Origin: Streptomyces qaidamensis
Lineage (GTDB): Bacteria > Actinomycetota > Actinomycetes > Streptomycetales > Streptomycetaceae
NCBI RefSeq assembly: GCF_001611795.1
Contig: NZ_CP015098.1
Location: forward strand, 4,154,001 to 4,218,000
Length of the DNA: 64,000 nucleotides
Direction: 5' to 3'
In this document: positions 42,432 to 50,948 of the stretch, one piece after another
Layout: each line of letters begins with the position of its first letter
How positions within the stretch are numbered: the stretch's first letter is position 1
The notes under the pieces: model-generated
Told to the model about the DNA's origin: nothing
What the model saw: the letters and a program-made list of their open reading frames with translations, nothing else
Database searches by the model: none
Made by a program: the position numbers and the translations under genes

Positions 42432-42487
42432 CAGCACAACATCCACCACCTGACTCGGCTCGTCCTACGCGTCACCGTACCCGTACA

Positions 42488-42520
42488 ACGGGCCGGGCAC
42501 CCTCAGGGTGCCCGGCCCGT
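42488..42520 (-). terminator. Terminator after the HBHA-like gene
   Basis: A perfect 16-bp inverted repeat (42488-42503 with 42505-42520) around a single base, 18 nt past the stop of the minus-strand HBHA-like gene. Confidence 0.85.
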
Positions 42521-42537
42521 CCGACCGCTCCGCCGTC

Positions 42538-43203
42538 CTACTTCGCGGGCGGGGTGGTCTTCTTCGCGGTGGTGGTCTTGCGCGCCGGGGCCTTCTTGGC
42601 CGCGGGGGCCTTCTTAGCCGGGGTGGCGGCCGCCACCGGCTTCGCCGGCTCCTCCTTGACCTCGACCGGCTGCGGCTTCGGCTCGACGGCCACGGCCAGC
42701 TCCTCGACGCCCTCGGCGACGTCCTCGATGCTGTCGGCGGCCTCGCCGCGCCAGGTCCGCACGGCCTGCTCGCCGTGCTCGGCGACCTTCTCGTAGGTCT
42801 CACGGGCCTTGACGGCGTACTCGGCGGCCACGCCGACGCCGCGCAGCGCGAAGTCCTGGGCGTTCTCGCCGAACTTCTTCAGGTCCGAGTCGATCGTGCT
42901 GCCGAGCTTCTTGATGTCGACATCGATGGAGCCGATGAACTCCGTGACCTTGGTCTGCAGGGTCTCCTGCGTCTCCTTGACGCGGGCGGAGGCCTCCTTG
43001 GCCCGGGCGGACGCCTTCTCCTGGACGGCCTTGGTGTCGGTGTTGCGTACGGCGTCGATCCGCGCGGGGGCCTCGGAGCGCAGCTGCTCGACCAGGGCCG
43101 GCACCTTCCTGGCCTGCTGGAGGGCCAGGTCGGCGGTGCCTGCGGCGAAGTAGAGCGGGGTCGGGTCGCTGAAGGTCTTGCGCAGGTCGTCGGTGATGGC
43201 CAT
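42538..43203 (-). CDS. HBHA/histone-like protein with Lys/Ala/Pro-rich tail
   Basis: 221 aa. Helical N-terminal region (LALQQARKVPALVEQLRSEA, AVQEKASARAKEASARVKET) and a KKAPAAKKAPARKTTTAKKT tail like mycobacterial heparin-binding hemagglutinin and histone-like proteins. Likely binds DNA or polyanions; in Streptomyces such proteins are abundant and conserved. It lies downstream of an XRE-type regulator gene on the same strand. Confidence 0.82.
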   Translation of the reverse strand: MAITDDLRKTFSDPTPLYFAAGTADLALQQARKVPALVEQLRSEAPARIDAVRNTDTKAVQEKASARAKEASARVKETQETLQTKVTEFIGSIDVDIKKLGSTIDSDLKKFGENAQDFALRGVGVAAEYAVKARETYEKVAEHGEQAVRTWRGEAADSIEDVAEGVEELAVAVEPKPQPVEVKEEPAKPVAAATPAKKAPAAKKAPARKTTTAKKTTPPAK

Positions 43204-43292
43204 GGTGATGGTCCTCCCGGATTCTGTATCGCTTGAGGGTTCGGCTGAGGGTTGTGTGATCCGCGGCGGTACGGCCGGTGCCCTGGTCCGGC

Positions 43293-43889
43293 TCAGCCGG
43301 CCGTCTGCTGCGGGTCGATGTCGCTGCCGTCGTTCTTCTTGATGCTCTTGTCGGGGCTCTTGCGGCTGCGGCGCCGGGCGGGCTGAGCGTCCGCGGCCGG
43401 GCCGGGCTTCGGTATCTCGGCTCCGGCGTCGGGAGCGTCCCCGTCCACACTCACCGCACCGCCCCCGGGGACGACACCGACGACGCCCGCACCGCCCGAG
43501 CCGTCCGGAACACCCGGGACATCCGAGCCGTCACCGCTCCCGAACCCGTTCTCCTTGCGGAAGGACTCGTAGATCTGCAGCAGCACCTGCTTCTGGCGCT
43601 CGTTCAGCGCCGGGTCGGCGAGGACGACGGCGCGCGTCTCCACCTCGTCCCGGTCCCGCTCGGCGTCGAGGATGCCGGCCCGGACGTACAGCGTCTCGGC
43701 GGAGATCCGCAGGGCCTTGGCGACCTGCTGCAGCACCTCCGCGCTCGGCTTGCGCAGCCCGCGCTCGATCTGGCTCAGATACGGATTGGACACCCCGGCG
43801 GCATCGGCGAGCTGCCGGAGCGACAGCTGCGCAGTGCGCCGCTGTTCGCGCAGATAGTCACCGAGATTGCCGACGTTGAGCGATGCCAT
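43293..43889 (-). CDS. XRE-family DNA-binding protein with disordered basic tail
   Basis: 198 aa. HTH_3 domain LGDYLREQRRTAQLSLRQLA, DAAGVSNPYLSQIERGLRKP at residues 7-65, a helical linker, and a Gly/Asp-rich region ending ARRRSRKSPDKSIKKNDG. ATG 43889 has GTGGAGG upstream. A palindrome lies in its promoter, which suggests autoregulation. Confidence 0.86.
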   Translation of the reverse strand: MASLNVGNLGDYLREQRRTAQLSLRQLADAAGVSNPYLSQIERGLRKPSAEVLQQVAKALRISAETLYVRAGILDAERDRDEVETRAVVLADPALNERQKQVLLQIYESFRKENGFGSGDGSDVPGVPDGSGGAGVVGVVPGGGAVSVDGDAPDAGAEIPKPGPAADAQPARRRSRKSPDKSIKKNDGSDIDPQQTAG

Positions 43890-43918
43890 GCCTCCACAGT
43901 GCAGCACCTCGCTAACTA

Positions 43919-43938
43919 TTGCAAGCACCCGCTTGCAA
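43919..43938. promoter_or_regulatory. Palindrome in XRE promoter
   Basis: TTGCAAGC (43919-43926), ACCC, GCTTGCAA (43931-43938): perfect 8-bp arms overlapping the predicted -35 region of the minus-strand XRE gene. Strong autorepressor-site candidate. Confidence 0.6.
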
Positions 43939-44133
43939 AAGTGCGCCACGCCACCCGGCCGCCGCCGATGAGCCCGGGCACGACAGGTGTCGCATTTGCA
44001 CGACAACTGCCGCAGGGAGCACGGAACTACGCCAGACCGATCAGGCCGCGAGCACGGAAGCCTCGGACCCCGCGTCACCTCGCGGGTGCGGCCGGTACAC
44101 ACACGCCGCGCGGCGCCCGATGCCGGGCCCCGG

Positions 44134-44736
44134 TCAGCCGGCTTCCGTCAGGGCCGCGTGCGCGGCGGCGAGGATCTCCTCGGAGAGCGGGGAGCCCTGG
44201 GTGGCCCGGGACAGGACCAGAGCACCGACCAGGGTGCACAGCCGGGCGAGGCCGCCCTCGCCGCCCCCGACGCCACCGACGCCCTCGCCGTCCGCGACGG
44301 CCTCGGCGGGGGCGAGGAACGCGGCGAAGTCGGCCACGCCCTCCGCGTAGGTACGGCGCGCCGCGCGGCCTTCGGGTCCGCGCGCGATATCGGTGGCGAG
44401 AGCCGTGACCGGGCAGCCGTCCGCCGCGTTGTCACGGTGCTCCACGGAGAGGTAGGCGTCGATCAGGGCCCGCTGAGCGGCATCCCGCTGCCCGTCGTGC
44501 CGCTCGAGCCCGGCCGCAAAGCGCCGTGCGAACTCATCGAAGGCATGGGCGGTGACCTCATCGACGAGCGCTTCCTTGGAGGCGAACTGCTTGTAGAAGG
44601 CGCCGTGGGTGAGGCCGGCCGCCTTCATGAGATCGGCGACGCTGACGTGGGTGCCCTGCTCCCGGAACAGCCGCGACGCGGTGTCCACCACCCGCCTGCG
44701 ATTTTCCGCCGCCTGCGCCTGCGATACGCGGCCCAT
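44134..44736 (-). CDS. TetR-family regulator
   Basis: 200 aa. HTH SVADLMKAAGLTHGAFYKQF-ASKEALV preceded by RRVVDTASRLFREQG. The ligand domain contains CPVTALATDIARGPEGR, typical of the TetR_C (YcdC-like) subgroup that controls dehydrogenase/reductase genes. ATG 44736 has AGGAGG upstream. It diverges from an SDR gene with a palindrome between them. Confidence 0.9.
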   Translation of the reverse strand: MGRVSQAQAAENRRRVVDTASRLFREQGTHVSVADLMKAAGLTHGAFYKQFASKEALVDEVTAHAFDEFARRFAAGLERHDGQRDAAQRALIDAYLSVEHRDNAADGCPVTALATDIARGPEGRAARRTYAEGVADFAAFLAPAEAVADGEGVGGVGGGEGGLARLCTLVGALVLSRATQGSPLSEEILAAAHAALTEAG

Positions 44737-44794
44737 GGCCACCTCCTGCACGAACCAGCTTGGATGTCGATTGGCATCTATCCTAGCCGCGTGT

Positions 44795-44816
44795 TTAGAT
44801 TGTGGTCGCAATCTAA
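44795..44816. promoter_or_regulatory. TetR operator candidate
   Basis: TTAGATTG (44795-44802), 6 nt, CAATCTAA (44809-44816): perfect 8-bp inverted repeat between the divergent TetR and SDR genes, overlapping likely -10/-35 elements. Confidence 0.65.
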
Positions 44817-44861
44817 CTGACGCGGGTGCTCCGACGGCGCCTGCGAAGGACAGGAGCGAGC

Positions 44862-45554
44862 ATGGAACTCAAGAACGCGGTCGCGGTGGTCACCGGCGCC
44901 AACCGGGGCCTCGGGCGGCACCTGGCCGCCCAGCTCGTCGAGCGCGGCGCGAAGGTCTACGCGGCGGCCCGCCGTTCCGAAACGGTCGACCTGCCGGGCG
45001 TCCGCCCACTGCGCCTCGACGTGACGGACCAGGAGTCGATACGGGAGGCCGCCCGCATCGCGTCGGACGCGACGCTTCTGATCAACAACGCGGGCATCTC
45101 CACCGGCGCGACGCTGGTCGGCGGCGACCTGGACGAGGTACGTCGCGAGATGGAGACCAACTTCTTCGGCCCGCTCGCAGCCACCAGGGCCTTCGCTCCC
45201 GTCATCGAGGGCAACGGCGGCGGCGCCGTCCTCAACGTCCTGTCCGCCCTGTCCTGGTTCCACCCGGCAGGCCTCGGCTCCTACGCGGCTTCCAAGGCCG
45301 CCGCCTGGGCGCTGAGCGACGCGAGTCGCGAGGAACTGGCGCCCCGCGGGATCACCGTCTCGGCGCTGCACGTCGGCTACATGGACACCGACATGGCCGC
45401 CGGCGTGCCCGCCGATCAGAAGGTCGCCGCCGCCGACGTCGCGGCCCAGGCCCTTTACGGCATCGAGACCGGCCTGCCCGAGATCCTCGCCGACGAGACC
45501 AGCAGGTACGTCAAGCAGAGCCTGTCCGCGGCGCCCCAGCCGAACGCGGGCTGA
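44862..45554 (+). CDS. Short-chain dehydrogenase/reductase
   Basis: 230 aa. NAD(P) motif VVTGANRGLGRHLAAQL, LINNAGIS, catalytic Ser in LNVLSALS and Tyr-Lys in SYAASKAAAWAL. Oxidises or reduces an unknown alcohol/ketone. ATG 44862 has GGAG 6 nt upstream. First gene of a group with AKR and quinone-oxidoreductase genes. Confidence 0.92.
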   Translation: MELKNAVAVVTGANRGLGRHLAAQLVERGAKVYAAARRSETVDLPGVRPLRLDVTDQESIREAARIASDATLLINNAGISTGATLVGGDLDEVRREMETNFFGPLAATRAFAPVIEGNGGGAVLNVLSALSWFHPAGLGSYAASKAAAWALSDASREELAPRGITVSALHVGYMDTDMAAGVPADQKVAAADVAAQALYGIETGLPEILADETSRYVKQSLSAAPQPNAG

Positions 45555-45614
45555 CGCTCACCCTCTCCACCACGGCACGACGGCCTTCCAGGCCCCCTTA
45601 CGCAAGGACTTCTC

Positions 45615-45953
45615 ATGCGTTACACGGCCTTCGGCCGCAAGACCGGACCGCGCGTCTGCGAGTACGCGCTCGGCACCGCGAACTTCGGCACCGGCTGGGG
45701 CGCCGGCGCCGAGCCCGACGAGGCCCGCCGGATCTTCGACCGGTTCGCCGAGGCCGGCGGCACCTTCCTCGACAGCGCCGACAGCTACCTCGCAGCCCTC
45801 GACGTCCAGCTCACCGACGAGCAGTACGCGCGCCTCGACAAGGCCAGCGCCATGCCGCTCGGCGTACCGCACGAGGGCGTCGCGGGCTCGCTGGGACACC
45901 TCCAGGGCGGCGACGCGGGCAGCGTCATCGCCCCGGGCGTGCCGGTGGCCTGA
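45615..45953 (+). pseudogene. Aldo/keto reductase with large in-frame internal deletion
   Basis: 112 aa. It begins as a normal AKR (VCEYALGTANFGTGWGAGAE, EAGGTFLDSADSY with catalytic Asp and Tyr) but after residue 55 jumps directly to the C-terminal segment LAALDVQLTDEQYARLDKAS and MPLGVPHE. About 200 residues, including the catalytic Lys and His, are missing without a frameshift. The product cannot be an active enzyme. Confidence 0.8.
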
Positions 45954-46045
45954 GCCCGCAAACACGGCCGCCGCAGAGCTCTCCGCGCAGGCACTGGCCA
46001 CTGCCGCGCCGACGCGGAGCGCGCGGACCAGAAGACACCACCAAC

Positions 46046-46062
46046 TGTCTCGTAACGAGACA
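46046..46062. promoter_or_regulatory. Palindromic operator upstream of quinone oxidoreductase
   Basis: TGTCTCGTAACGAGACA is a perfect 17-bp palindrome with central A, about 60 nt before the oxidoreductase gene. It is a different sequence from the TetR-SDR palindrome, so another regulator, probably TetR-like and encoded elsewhere, is implied. Confidence 0.65.
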
Positions 46063-46124
46063 AACCCCTCACGGACAGAACACCCCTCCCGCTTGGACGG
46101 GAGACCACACGAACGGAGATGACG

Positions 46125-47129
46125 ATGAAGGCCTTCATGGTCGAGAAGTACGGTGACGCGTCCAACATGCGTGCCGCCGAGATACCCGACCCCCAGGTGG
46201 GCGCCGACGACGTCCTGGTCAGGATCGACGCGGCGAGTGTCAACCCGCTGGACATGAAGATCCGCGACGGTGACCTCAAGCAGATCCTGCCCTACCGTCT
46301 CCCGCTCGTCCTGGGCAACGACCTCGCCGGGACCGTCGTCCGCGTCGGATCGTCCGTCACCCGCTTCGCGGTGGGCGACGAGGTCTGGGCGCGGCCCGAC
46401 AAGGACCGCATCGGCACCTTCGCCGAACTCCTCGCCGTCCACCAGGACGACCTGGCGGCCAAGCCCGCCACGCTCACCATGACCGAGGCCGCCTCCCTCC
46501 CCCTGGTCGCGCTGACCGCCTGGCAGGCCCTGGTCGAGCGGGCGAACGTCCAGCCGGGCCAGAAGGTCCTCATCCACGCGGGCGCCGGCGGCCTGGGATC
46601 CATCACCATCCAACTGGCCAAGGCACTGGGCGCGCACGTGGCCGCCACCGCGAGCACCGCCAAGATCGACCTCGTCAAGGACCTCGGCGCGGACGAGGTC
46701 ATCGACTACCGCACCCAGGACTTCTCCGAACTCCTCACCGGCTACGACCTCGTCCTGGACTCCCTCGGCGGCGAGAACCTCGCCAAGTCCCTGCGCATCC
46801 TCAAGCCCGGCGGCCTGGCCATCTCCGTCGCGGGCCCGCCCGACCCGGCCACCGCCCGCGAACTCGGCTCGAACCTGGTGCTCCGCCTGGGCGTCGCCGC
46901 GCTCAGCGCCAAGATCCGGCGCCAGGCCAAGCGTCTCGGTGTCACGTACTCCTTCCTGTTCATGAGGGCCAGTGGCGACCAGCTGCGCGAACTCACCCCC
47001 CTCATCGACGCCGGGAAGATCCGCCCCGTCGTCGACCAGGTCTTCCCCTTCGACGAGACCCTTCAGGCCATGGAGTACGTCGAGAAAGGCCGCGCAAAAG
47101 CCGGCAAGGTCGTCGTCTCCATGACGTGA
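46125..47129 (+). CDS. Zinc-independent NADP-dependent quinone oxidoreductase
   Basis: 334 aa MDR enzyme: ASVNPLDMKIRDGDLKQILP, VLGNDLAGTVVRVGSSVTRF, AASLPLVALTAWQALVERAN and NADPH motif AGAGGLGSITIQLAKALGAH. No catalytic zinc cysteines, as in QOR/ZTA1-type reductases. ATG 46125 has GGAG 6 nt upstream; ATG 46119 directly abuts the GGAG and is less likely. Confidence 0.9.
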   Translation: MKAFMVEKYGDASNMRAAEIPDPQVGADDVLVRIDAASVNPLDMKIRDGDLKQILPYRLPLVLGNDLAGTVVRVGSSVTRFAVGDEVWARPDKDRIGTFAELLAVHQDDLAAKPATLTMTEAASLPLVALTAWQALVERANVQPGQKVLIHAGAGGLGSITIQLAKALGAHVAATASTAKIDLVKDLGADEVIDYRTQDFSELLTGYDLVLDSLGGENLAKSLRILKPGGLAISVAGPPDPATARELGSNLVLRLGVAALSAKIRRQAKRLGVTYSFLFMRASGDQLRELTPLIDAGKIRPVVDQVFPFDETLQAMEYVEKGRAKAGKVVVSMT

Positions 47130-47225
47130 ACCCAGGGCAACGGCCCTGCCGGACGCCGTGAACGCCGCCCGCCACAACGAGAAGAACCCGCCCCACGCTC
47201 CTTTCTCCCACACCAGGACCCGATC

Positions 47226-47343
47226 ACGAACGCGCCGTCCAGCTCCCCCACGCCCACCCCGTCGTCGTACAAGAACGCGCCGACCCGCGCCGTGTCCGTG
47301 CACGGCGTGGACGTCGCCTACCGGCGGCACGGTCCGGACGGCA
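47226..47343 (+). pseudogene. Alpha/beta-hydrolase N-terminal remnant
   Basis: Frame reads KNAPTRAVSVHGVDVAYRRH-GPDG and then loses similarity. The 'V.G.D.AYR..GP.G' strand is the usual N-terminus of alpha/beta hydrolases next to such oxidoreductases. No start, no nucleophile. Confidence 0.45.
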
Positions 47344-47379
47344 ACTTGCCTGCGAAGAGTGCGGATCACGTCAGGAACG

Positions 47380-47736
47380 ATGCGAATTCGGCGACAGCAG
47401 ACGCTGCTTGGCAGCGAAGGACGGCTCTACAACGCCTGCGAATTTCCCGCCGGCCTGATTCGAGAGCTGCCGAGTCGGTTCGCACCGGTGGAGTTTCCCG
47501 AGTACCCGATGTGGACGGGGAAGGAAGAGTCACCCGTGTGCTGGTTTTCCGCGCCGGGGAAGCTCTTGCGGCTCGACGGACTGAGTGACCACAGCTGGCT
47601 GCACGTTCGGGGAAGTACGTTGGCCGACCTGGAGTCGCTCTGCGCCGCCCTCCCCGGCCACTGGGTACGTGGGTACTCAGAGCCGTTGGAAGCCGACGAA
47701 CTGCCTTTCCGGGCATCCGAGGGTCTGCTTGGATGA
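47380..47736 (+). CDS. Hypothetical protein
   Basis: 118 aa: MRIRRQQTLLGSEGRLYNAC, FAPVEFPEYPMWTGKEESPV, HVRGSTLADLESLCAALPGH. Reasonable composition and AGGAA just upstream of ATG 47380; in-frame GTG 47359 is an alternative. No family recognised. Confidence 0.55.
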   Translation: MRIRRQQTLLGSEGRLYNACEFPAGLIRELPSRFAPVEFPEYPMWTGKEESPVCWFSAPGKLLRLDGLSDHSWLHVRGSTLADLESLCAALPGHWVRGYSEPLEADELPFRASEGLLG

Positions 47737-47776
47737 CCGGGAAAGTCTGTGAATCGAGAGCAACGGGGGCGTGAGG

Positions 47777-48190
47777 ATGGCTGATCCGTACATCATTCTC
47801 AACGAACTCGCCCAAGAGCTTCGGCCGATGCCACAGGGAATCGAGTGGTTCGAGGGACTCTCGGCTGAGGAGCAGTCCAACACCCTGCGCCTCCTGTCAC
47901 ATTTCTGCATTCAGGCCCGCGCCACCGCCGAGGACGGCCCGGAAAGTATCCGACGCGCCGGACTTCGCGCCACGCACACACCGGCAGTTCTGATCACACG
48001 AGGGCGGATCGACCAGCAACTCGGAAAGATCGCCAGTCTCACCCCGCACGACGAGCGCCTCAAGTCGTTCCGGCTACTGATCGCGGTGCTGGCCGTCGCC
48101 GACGAACGCCGGCGCGAGCGCTTCTGCTCCGACGGTTGCGGCCACGCGTGGCATCGCCTGTCTGTCGACATCCCCGAAGCCTCGGCCTGA
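47777..48190 (+). CDS. DUF5958 family protein
   Basis: 137 aa: MADPYIILNELAQELRPMPQ, GIEWFEGLSAEEQSNTLRLL, RRAGLRATHTPAVLITRGRI, FCSDGCGHAWHRL. Matches DUF5958, a streptomycete family often seen near polymorphic toxin/immunity loci; the CxxxCxH end may bind zinc. ATG 47777 chosen. Confidence 0.8.
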   Translation: MADPYIILNELAQELRPMPQGIEWFEGLSAEEQSNTLRLLSHFCIQARATAEDGPESIRRAGLRATHTPAVLITRGRIDQQLGKIASLTPHDERLKSFRLLIAVLAVADERRRERFCSDGCGHAWHRLSVDIPEASA

Positions 48191-48208
48191 TCCCTCGCGC
48201 TTTCGCGC

Positions 48209-48802
48209 CTACCGGACCAGTGGCCGGAGGGGAAACATCGCGCTCAGTCTCGGCAGTTTGCGCATCGCCTCGTCTTCGCATCGCACGTCCCACTGCTCGC
48301 CGCGCGGCCCTCGATTGCCGCCTACAGCGCCCTCCTCGGCTTCGACGGTTTCATGGAAGGCGTCGCCGCAGTCGTCATCCGCGCGGGTGAGTAGTCCATA
48401 CGCCTCCATGGCGACGTAGTCGAGAGACTCCCACTCCGGCCAGTCGTCGTTCCAGAGCTCCCGAGGGCGACCCACCAGGCACTGAACCTCTGGGGTGTCG
48501 GCCAGAGAGTCGGGATCGATCACTGCCCGCACGAAGGCTTCCCGACCGATCCCCACCATCCACAGGCCGAAGTAGCAGAATCCGTCGTCCGAACACCAGC
48601 CGCCGAAGATCCGCTCCGCAGCAGCCCAGAGATCCCAGGTGAAGGCTTCGTGCGTCACTTCGTCCAGGCGAACCTGGAACTGCACGATCTCTGTCAGCGG
48701 CCTCCGCGACAACTCGTCACGCAACCACGTCAGCCGTTCGTCCCGGCCCCGCGTCTGCCGTCGGCACTCTTCGATGAGCTTCCAGAAGGAATCGATGTCC
48801 AC
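48209..48802 (-). CDS. DUF4240 family protein
   Basis: 197 aa: VDIDSFWKLIEECRRQTRGR, LSRRPLTEIVQFQVRLDEVT, LWAAAERIFGGWCSDDGFCY, DYVAMEAYGLLTRADDDCGD. DUF4240 (WGR-associated or immunity-like SUFU-superfamily relative). GTG 48802 fits the family start; no Shine-Dalgarno sequence is visible. Confidence 0.8.
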   Translation of the reverse strand: MDIDSFWKLIEECRRQTRGRDERLTWLRDELSRRPLTEIVQFQVRLDEVTHEAFTWDLWAAAERIFGGWCSDDGFCYFGLWMVGIGREAFVRAVIDPDSLADTPEVQCLVGRPRELWNDDWPEWESLDYVAMEAYGLLTRADDDCGDAFHETVEAEEGAVGGNRGPRGEQWDVRCEDEAMRKLPRLSAMFPLRPLVR

Positions 48803-48948
48803 GGCGGCACTGTGCCAGGCACCTCTGACACCGCAGGCTGTCGACCCCCGCCACCTGCCTCCCCCCGCACCCCTCCGCGTCCCACTGCGGCAGGACGCGT
48901 TCCACCTCTGCGGCATGCGTAGGGCTGCGGCACGGTGGAAAGACGACG

Positions 48949-49213
48949 GAGCTTCCGCGCTACGAGTACGTGAAACTCGTCGACGCCATCGCCGCAGACA
49001 TCGCGTCCGGCAAGCTGCCGCTGGGCGCCGCGTTGCCGGGCGAGCGCGCCATGACCGATCTGTACAGCGTGAGCATCGGCACCGTGCGTCGGGCCGTCGT
49101 CGAACTCCGCAACGAGGACTCGTCGCCGCCCTGCCCGCGAAGGGCACACCTACGGCATCGAGCTGCCGGAGCCGGCCGGCGACGCGCCCGAGGAGGGCGA
49201 ACCGAGCACCTGA
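48949..49213 (+). pseudogene. Frameshifted GntR-family regulator
   Basis: Frame 1: ELPRYEYVKLVDAIAADIAS, GKLPLGAALPGERAMTDLYS and VSIGTVRRAVVELR, a clear GntR winged helix. The sequence continues in a second frame (RGLVAALPAKGT) and a third (YGIELPEPAGDAPEEGEPST, stop 49211-49213). At least two frameshifts. Confidence 0.7.
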
Positions 49214-49238
49214 ACCCCCGCCTCTCCCTGTGGCGGCC

Positions 49239-49595
49239 TCAGCCCCCGAGGATGCAAAAGGGATGCCCCGCCGGGTCCGTGAGCACCCGCCATCTGCCCG
49301 CGTTCGGCTGCTGCTCCGGCCTGCCCGCACCCAACCTCACCAGCCGCGCCTCGGCCTCGTCCAGGTCCTCGACCCTGAAGCAACAGTGCAGCTGCTGAGG
49401 GACCTCCTGGTCGGGCCAGCTCGGCGCCCGGTAGCCGTCGACCCGCTGAAAGCCGAGGGAGAGTCCGCCCTCACCGCCCAGCGCGGCGAAGTCGGCGTCC
49501 GACTTCGGATGGAGTTCGAGTCCGGTGGCCCGTTGATAGAACGCCGCCAGCGCCAGCGGATCTGCGCAGTCCAGGGTTATCGCGCTCAACTTCAT
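49239..49595 (-). CDS. VOC-family protein
   Basis: 118 aa: MKLSAITLDCADPLALAAFY-QRATGLEL, LSLGFQRVDGYRAPSWPDQE and WRVLTDPAGHPFCIL. Single glyoxalase-fold domain. AGGAGG lies before ATG 49595, which overlaps the upstream gene's stop (ATGA). Confidence 0.88.
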   Translation of the reverse strand: MKLSAITLDCADPLALAAFYQRATGLELHPKSDADFAALGGEGGLSLGFQRVDGYRAPSWPDQEVPQQLHCCFRVEDLDEAEARLVRLGAGRPEQQPNAGRWRVLTDPAGHPFCILGG

Positions 49596-50140
49596 CCGGC
49601 CAGCACCTCCTGACAGTCCGCCCAGGCCGGTGGGCTCAGCAGGGGACGGACGCGGGTGAAGAGGCCGAGGAGTCCGGGTCCCCACTGGTCGCGGAACGCG
49701 GGGTCGAGGCGAGCGAGGTCGGTCTCGTTGGCGGCGGACAACTCGGCGAAGTCGCGCCGCGACTGCGGTTCCGGGATGTGGCTCAGGCCGGTGAACCGGT
49801 CATGAAAAGGTCCGTCGGCTTCCCCGAGCGTCGGATAGGTGGCCCTGCGATCGCACGAGGCGTACAAGTACACCAGGGCCTCGGCCTCGGCACCCACCGC
49901 CGCTGCGAGTTCGCCACGGCGGTCCAGGGGCAGCAGGGCTTCCGGGAAGCCGTCGGTTCCGTAGAACGCGTGGCACAGGCCCGCCAGCTGGAGGGCCGGG
50001 CGGGCACCCCACGCGGCGAGTTGTCGCTGTACCCGCGTGAGGTGGGCGAGGAGCGTGCCGCCCGGGTGGGCGATGTCCGCCGCGCCGAGGCCGCGCAGGA
50101 GCGCGACGGCCGGTCCGGAGTCAGGAGGGGAGACGGGCAC
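49592..50140 (-). CDS. DUF6817 family protein
   Basis: 182 aa: ALLRGLGAADIAHPGGTLLA, HLTRVQRQLAAWGARPALQL, AGLCHAFYGTDGFP ... ALVYLYASCDRRATYPTL, an all-helical HD-like pattern (HxxR..L, H.FYG, YASCDR). It is translationally coupled to the VOC gene (4-bp overlap). Starts GTG 50140 with GGAAGGAC upstream. Confidence 0.78.
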   Translation of the reverse strand: MPVSPPDSGPAVALLRGLGAADIAHPGGTLLAHLTRVQRQLAAWGARPALQLAGLCHAFYGTDGFPEALLPLDRRGELAAAVGAEAEALVYLYASCDRRATYPTLGEADGPFHDRFTGLSHIPEPQSRRDFAELSAANETDLARLDPAFRDQWGPGLLGLFTRVRPLLSPPAWADCQEVLAG

Positions 50141-50225
50141 AGGGGGAGTCCTTCCAGCAGTGGCCGGGGGTCGCGACCATCAAATCGGTGGACGGACCGG
50201 GCCTGCCATCGATTTGATCCACGCC

Positions 50226-50936
50226 GTGACGACTCCGCAGCAAGCCCTGGTCCGGTCGGCCGCCCGCAACAACGCCGAGTGGTGTGCGGTGATGTGCCGG
50301 GCGCACGGGGTGGCGAGCACGTTCGAGGGTGAGGCCTGGGCCGCCGCCCGGCGTACGCCTCTCTACTACCCCGACGCCGTGACACTGGAGCCGGGCGCCG
50401 ACCCGGAGGCGCTCGTGGCGCGGATCGACACGGTCTCGCCCGGCGCCTCGGTGAAGGACGGTTTCGCCGACCTCGATCTGACCGGGGCGGGGTTCCGGGT
50501 GCTGTTCGAGGCGGAGTGGATCCACCGTCCGGCGGGTGTGCCCGTCACGGCGCCGGATCTCGCGTGGGACGCCGTGAGGGATCCGGACGCGCTGCGGGAC
50601 TGGGCTCGGGCCTGGGACGACGGGGGCGGGCACGCGGACCTGTTCCGGCCGGGGCTGCTCGGTGATCCGCAGACGTTCCTGCTCGCCGGGCGGTCCGCCG
50701 ACGGACGCGTGGCCGTCGGAGCGGTGGCAGGCCGGAGCAGTGACGTGGTCGGCGTGTCCAACGTCTTCGGACCGCCGAACGTGGCCTGGCCCCTCGTTCT
50801 GCACGCGGTCGGCCGGCTCTTCCCCGCCCTGCCCGTCGTGGGCTACGAGCAGGGGGACGACCTGACGGCCGCCCTCCGCCATGGTTTCGAGGCCGTCGGG
50901 CCGCTCCGGGTGTGGGTGCACGAACGGCCGGCCTGA
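50226..50936 (+). CDS. GNAT-like acetyltransferase
   Basis: 236 aa: NNAEWCAVMCRAHGVASTFE, EAEWIHRPAGVPVTAPDLAW and LVLHAVGRLFPALPVVGYEQ. Streptomycete GNAT-like protein; the acetyl-CoA loop is weak, so function uncertain. GTG 50226 is 7 nt after TTTGAT; the longer frame upstream is unlikely. Confidence 0.7.
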   Translation: MTTPQQALVRSAARNNAEWCAVMCRAHGVASTFEGEAWAAARRTPLYYPDAVTLEPGADPEALVARIDTVSPGASVKDGFADLDLTGAGFRVLFEAEWIHRPAGVPVTAPDLAWDAVRDPDALRDWARAWDDGGGHADLFRPGLLGDPQTFLLAGRSADGRVAVGAVAGRSSDVVGVSNVFGPPNVAWPLVLHAVGRLFPALPVVGYEQGDDLTAALRHGFEAVGPLRVWVHERPA

Positions 50937-50948
50937 GCTCCGCCGACG

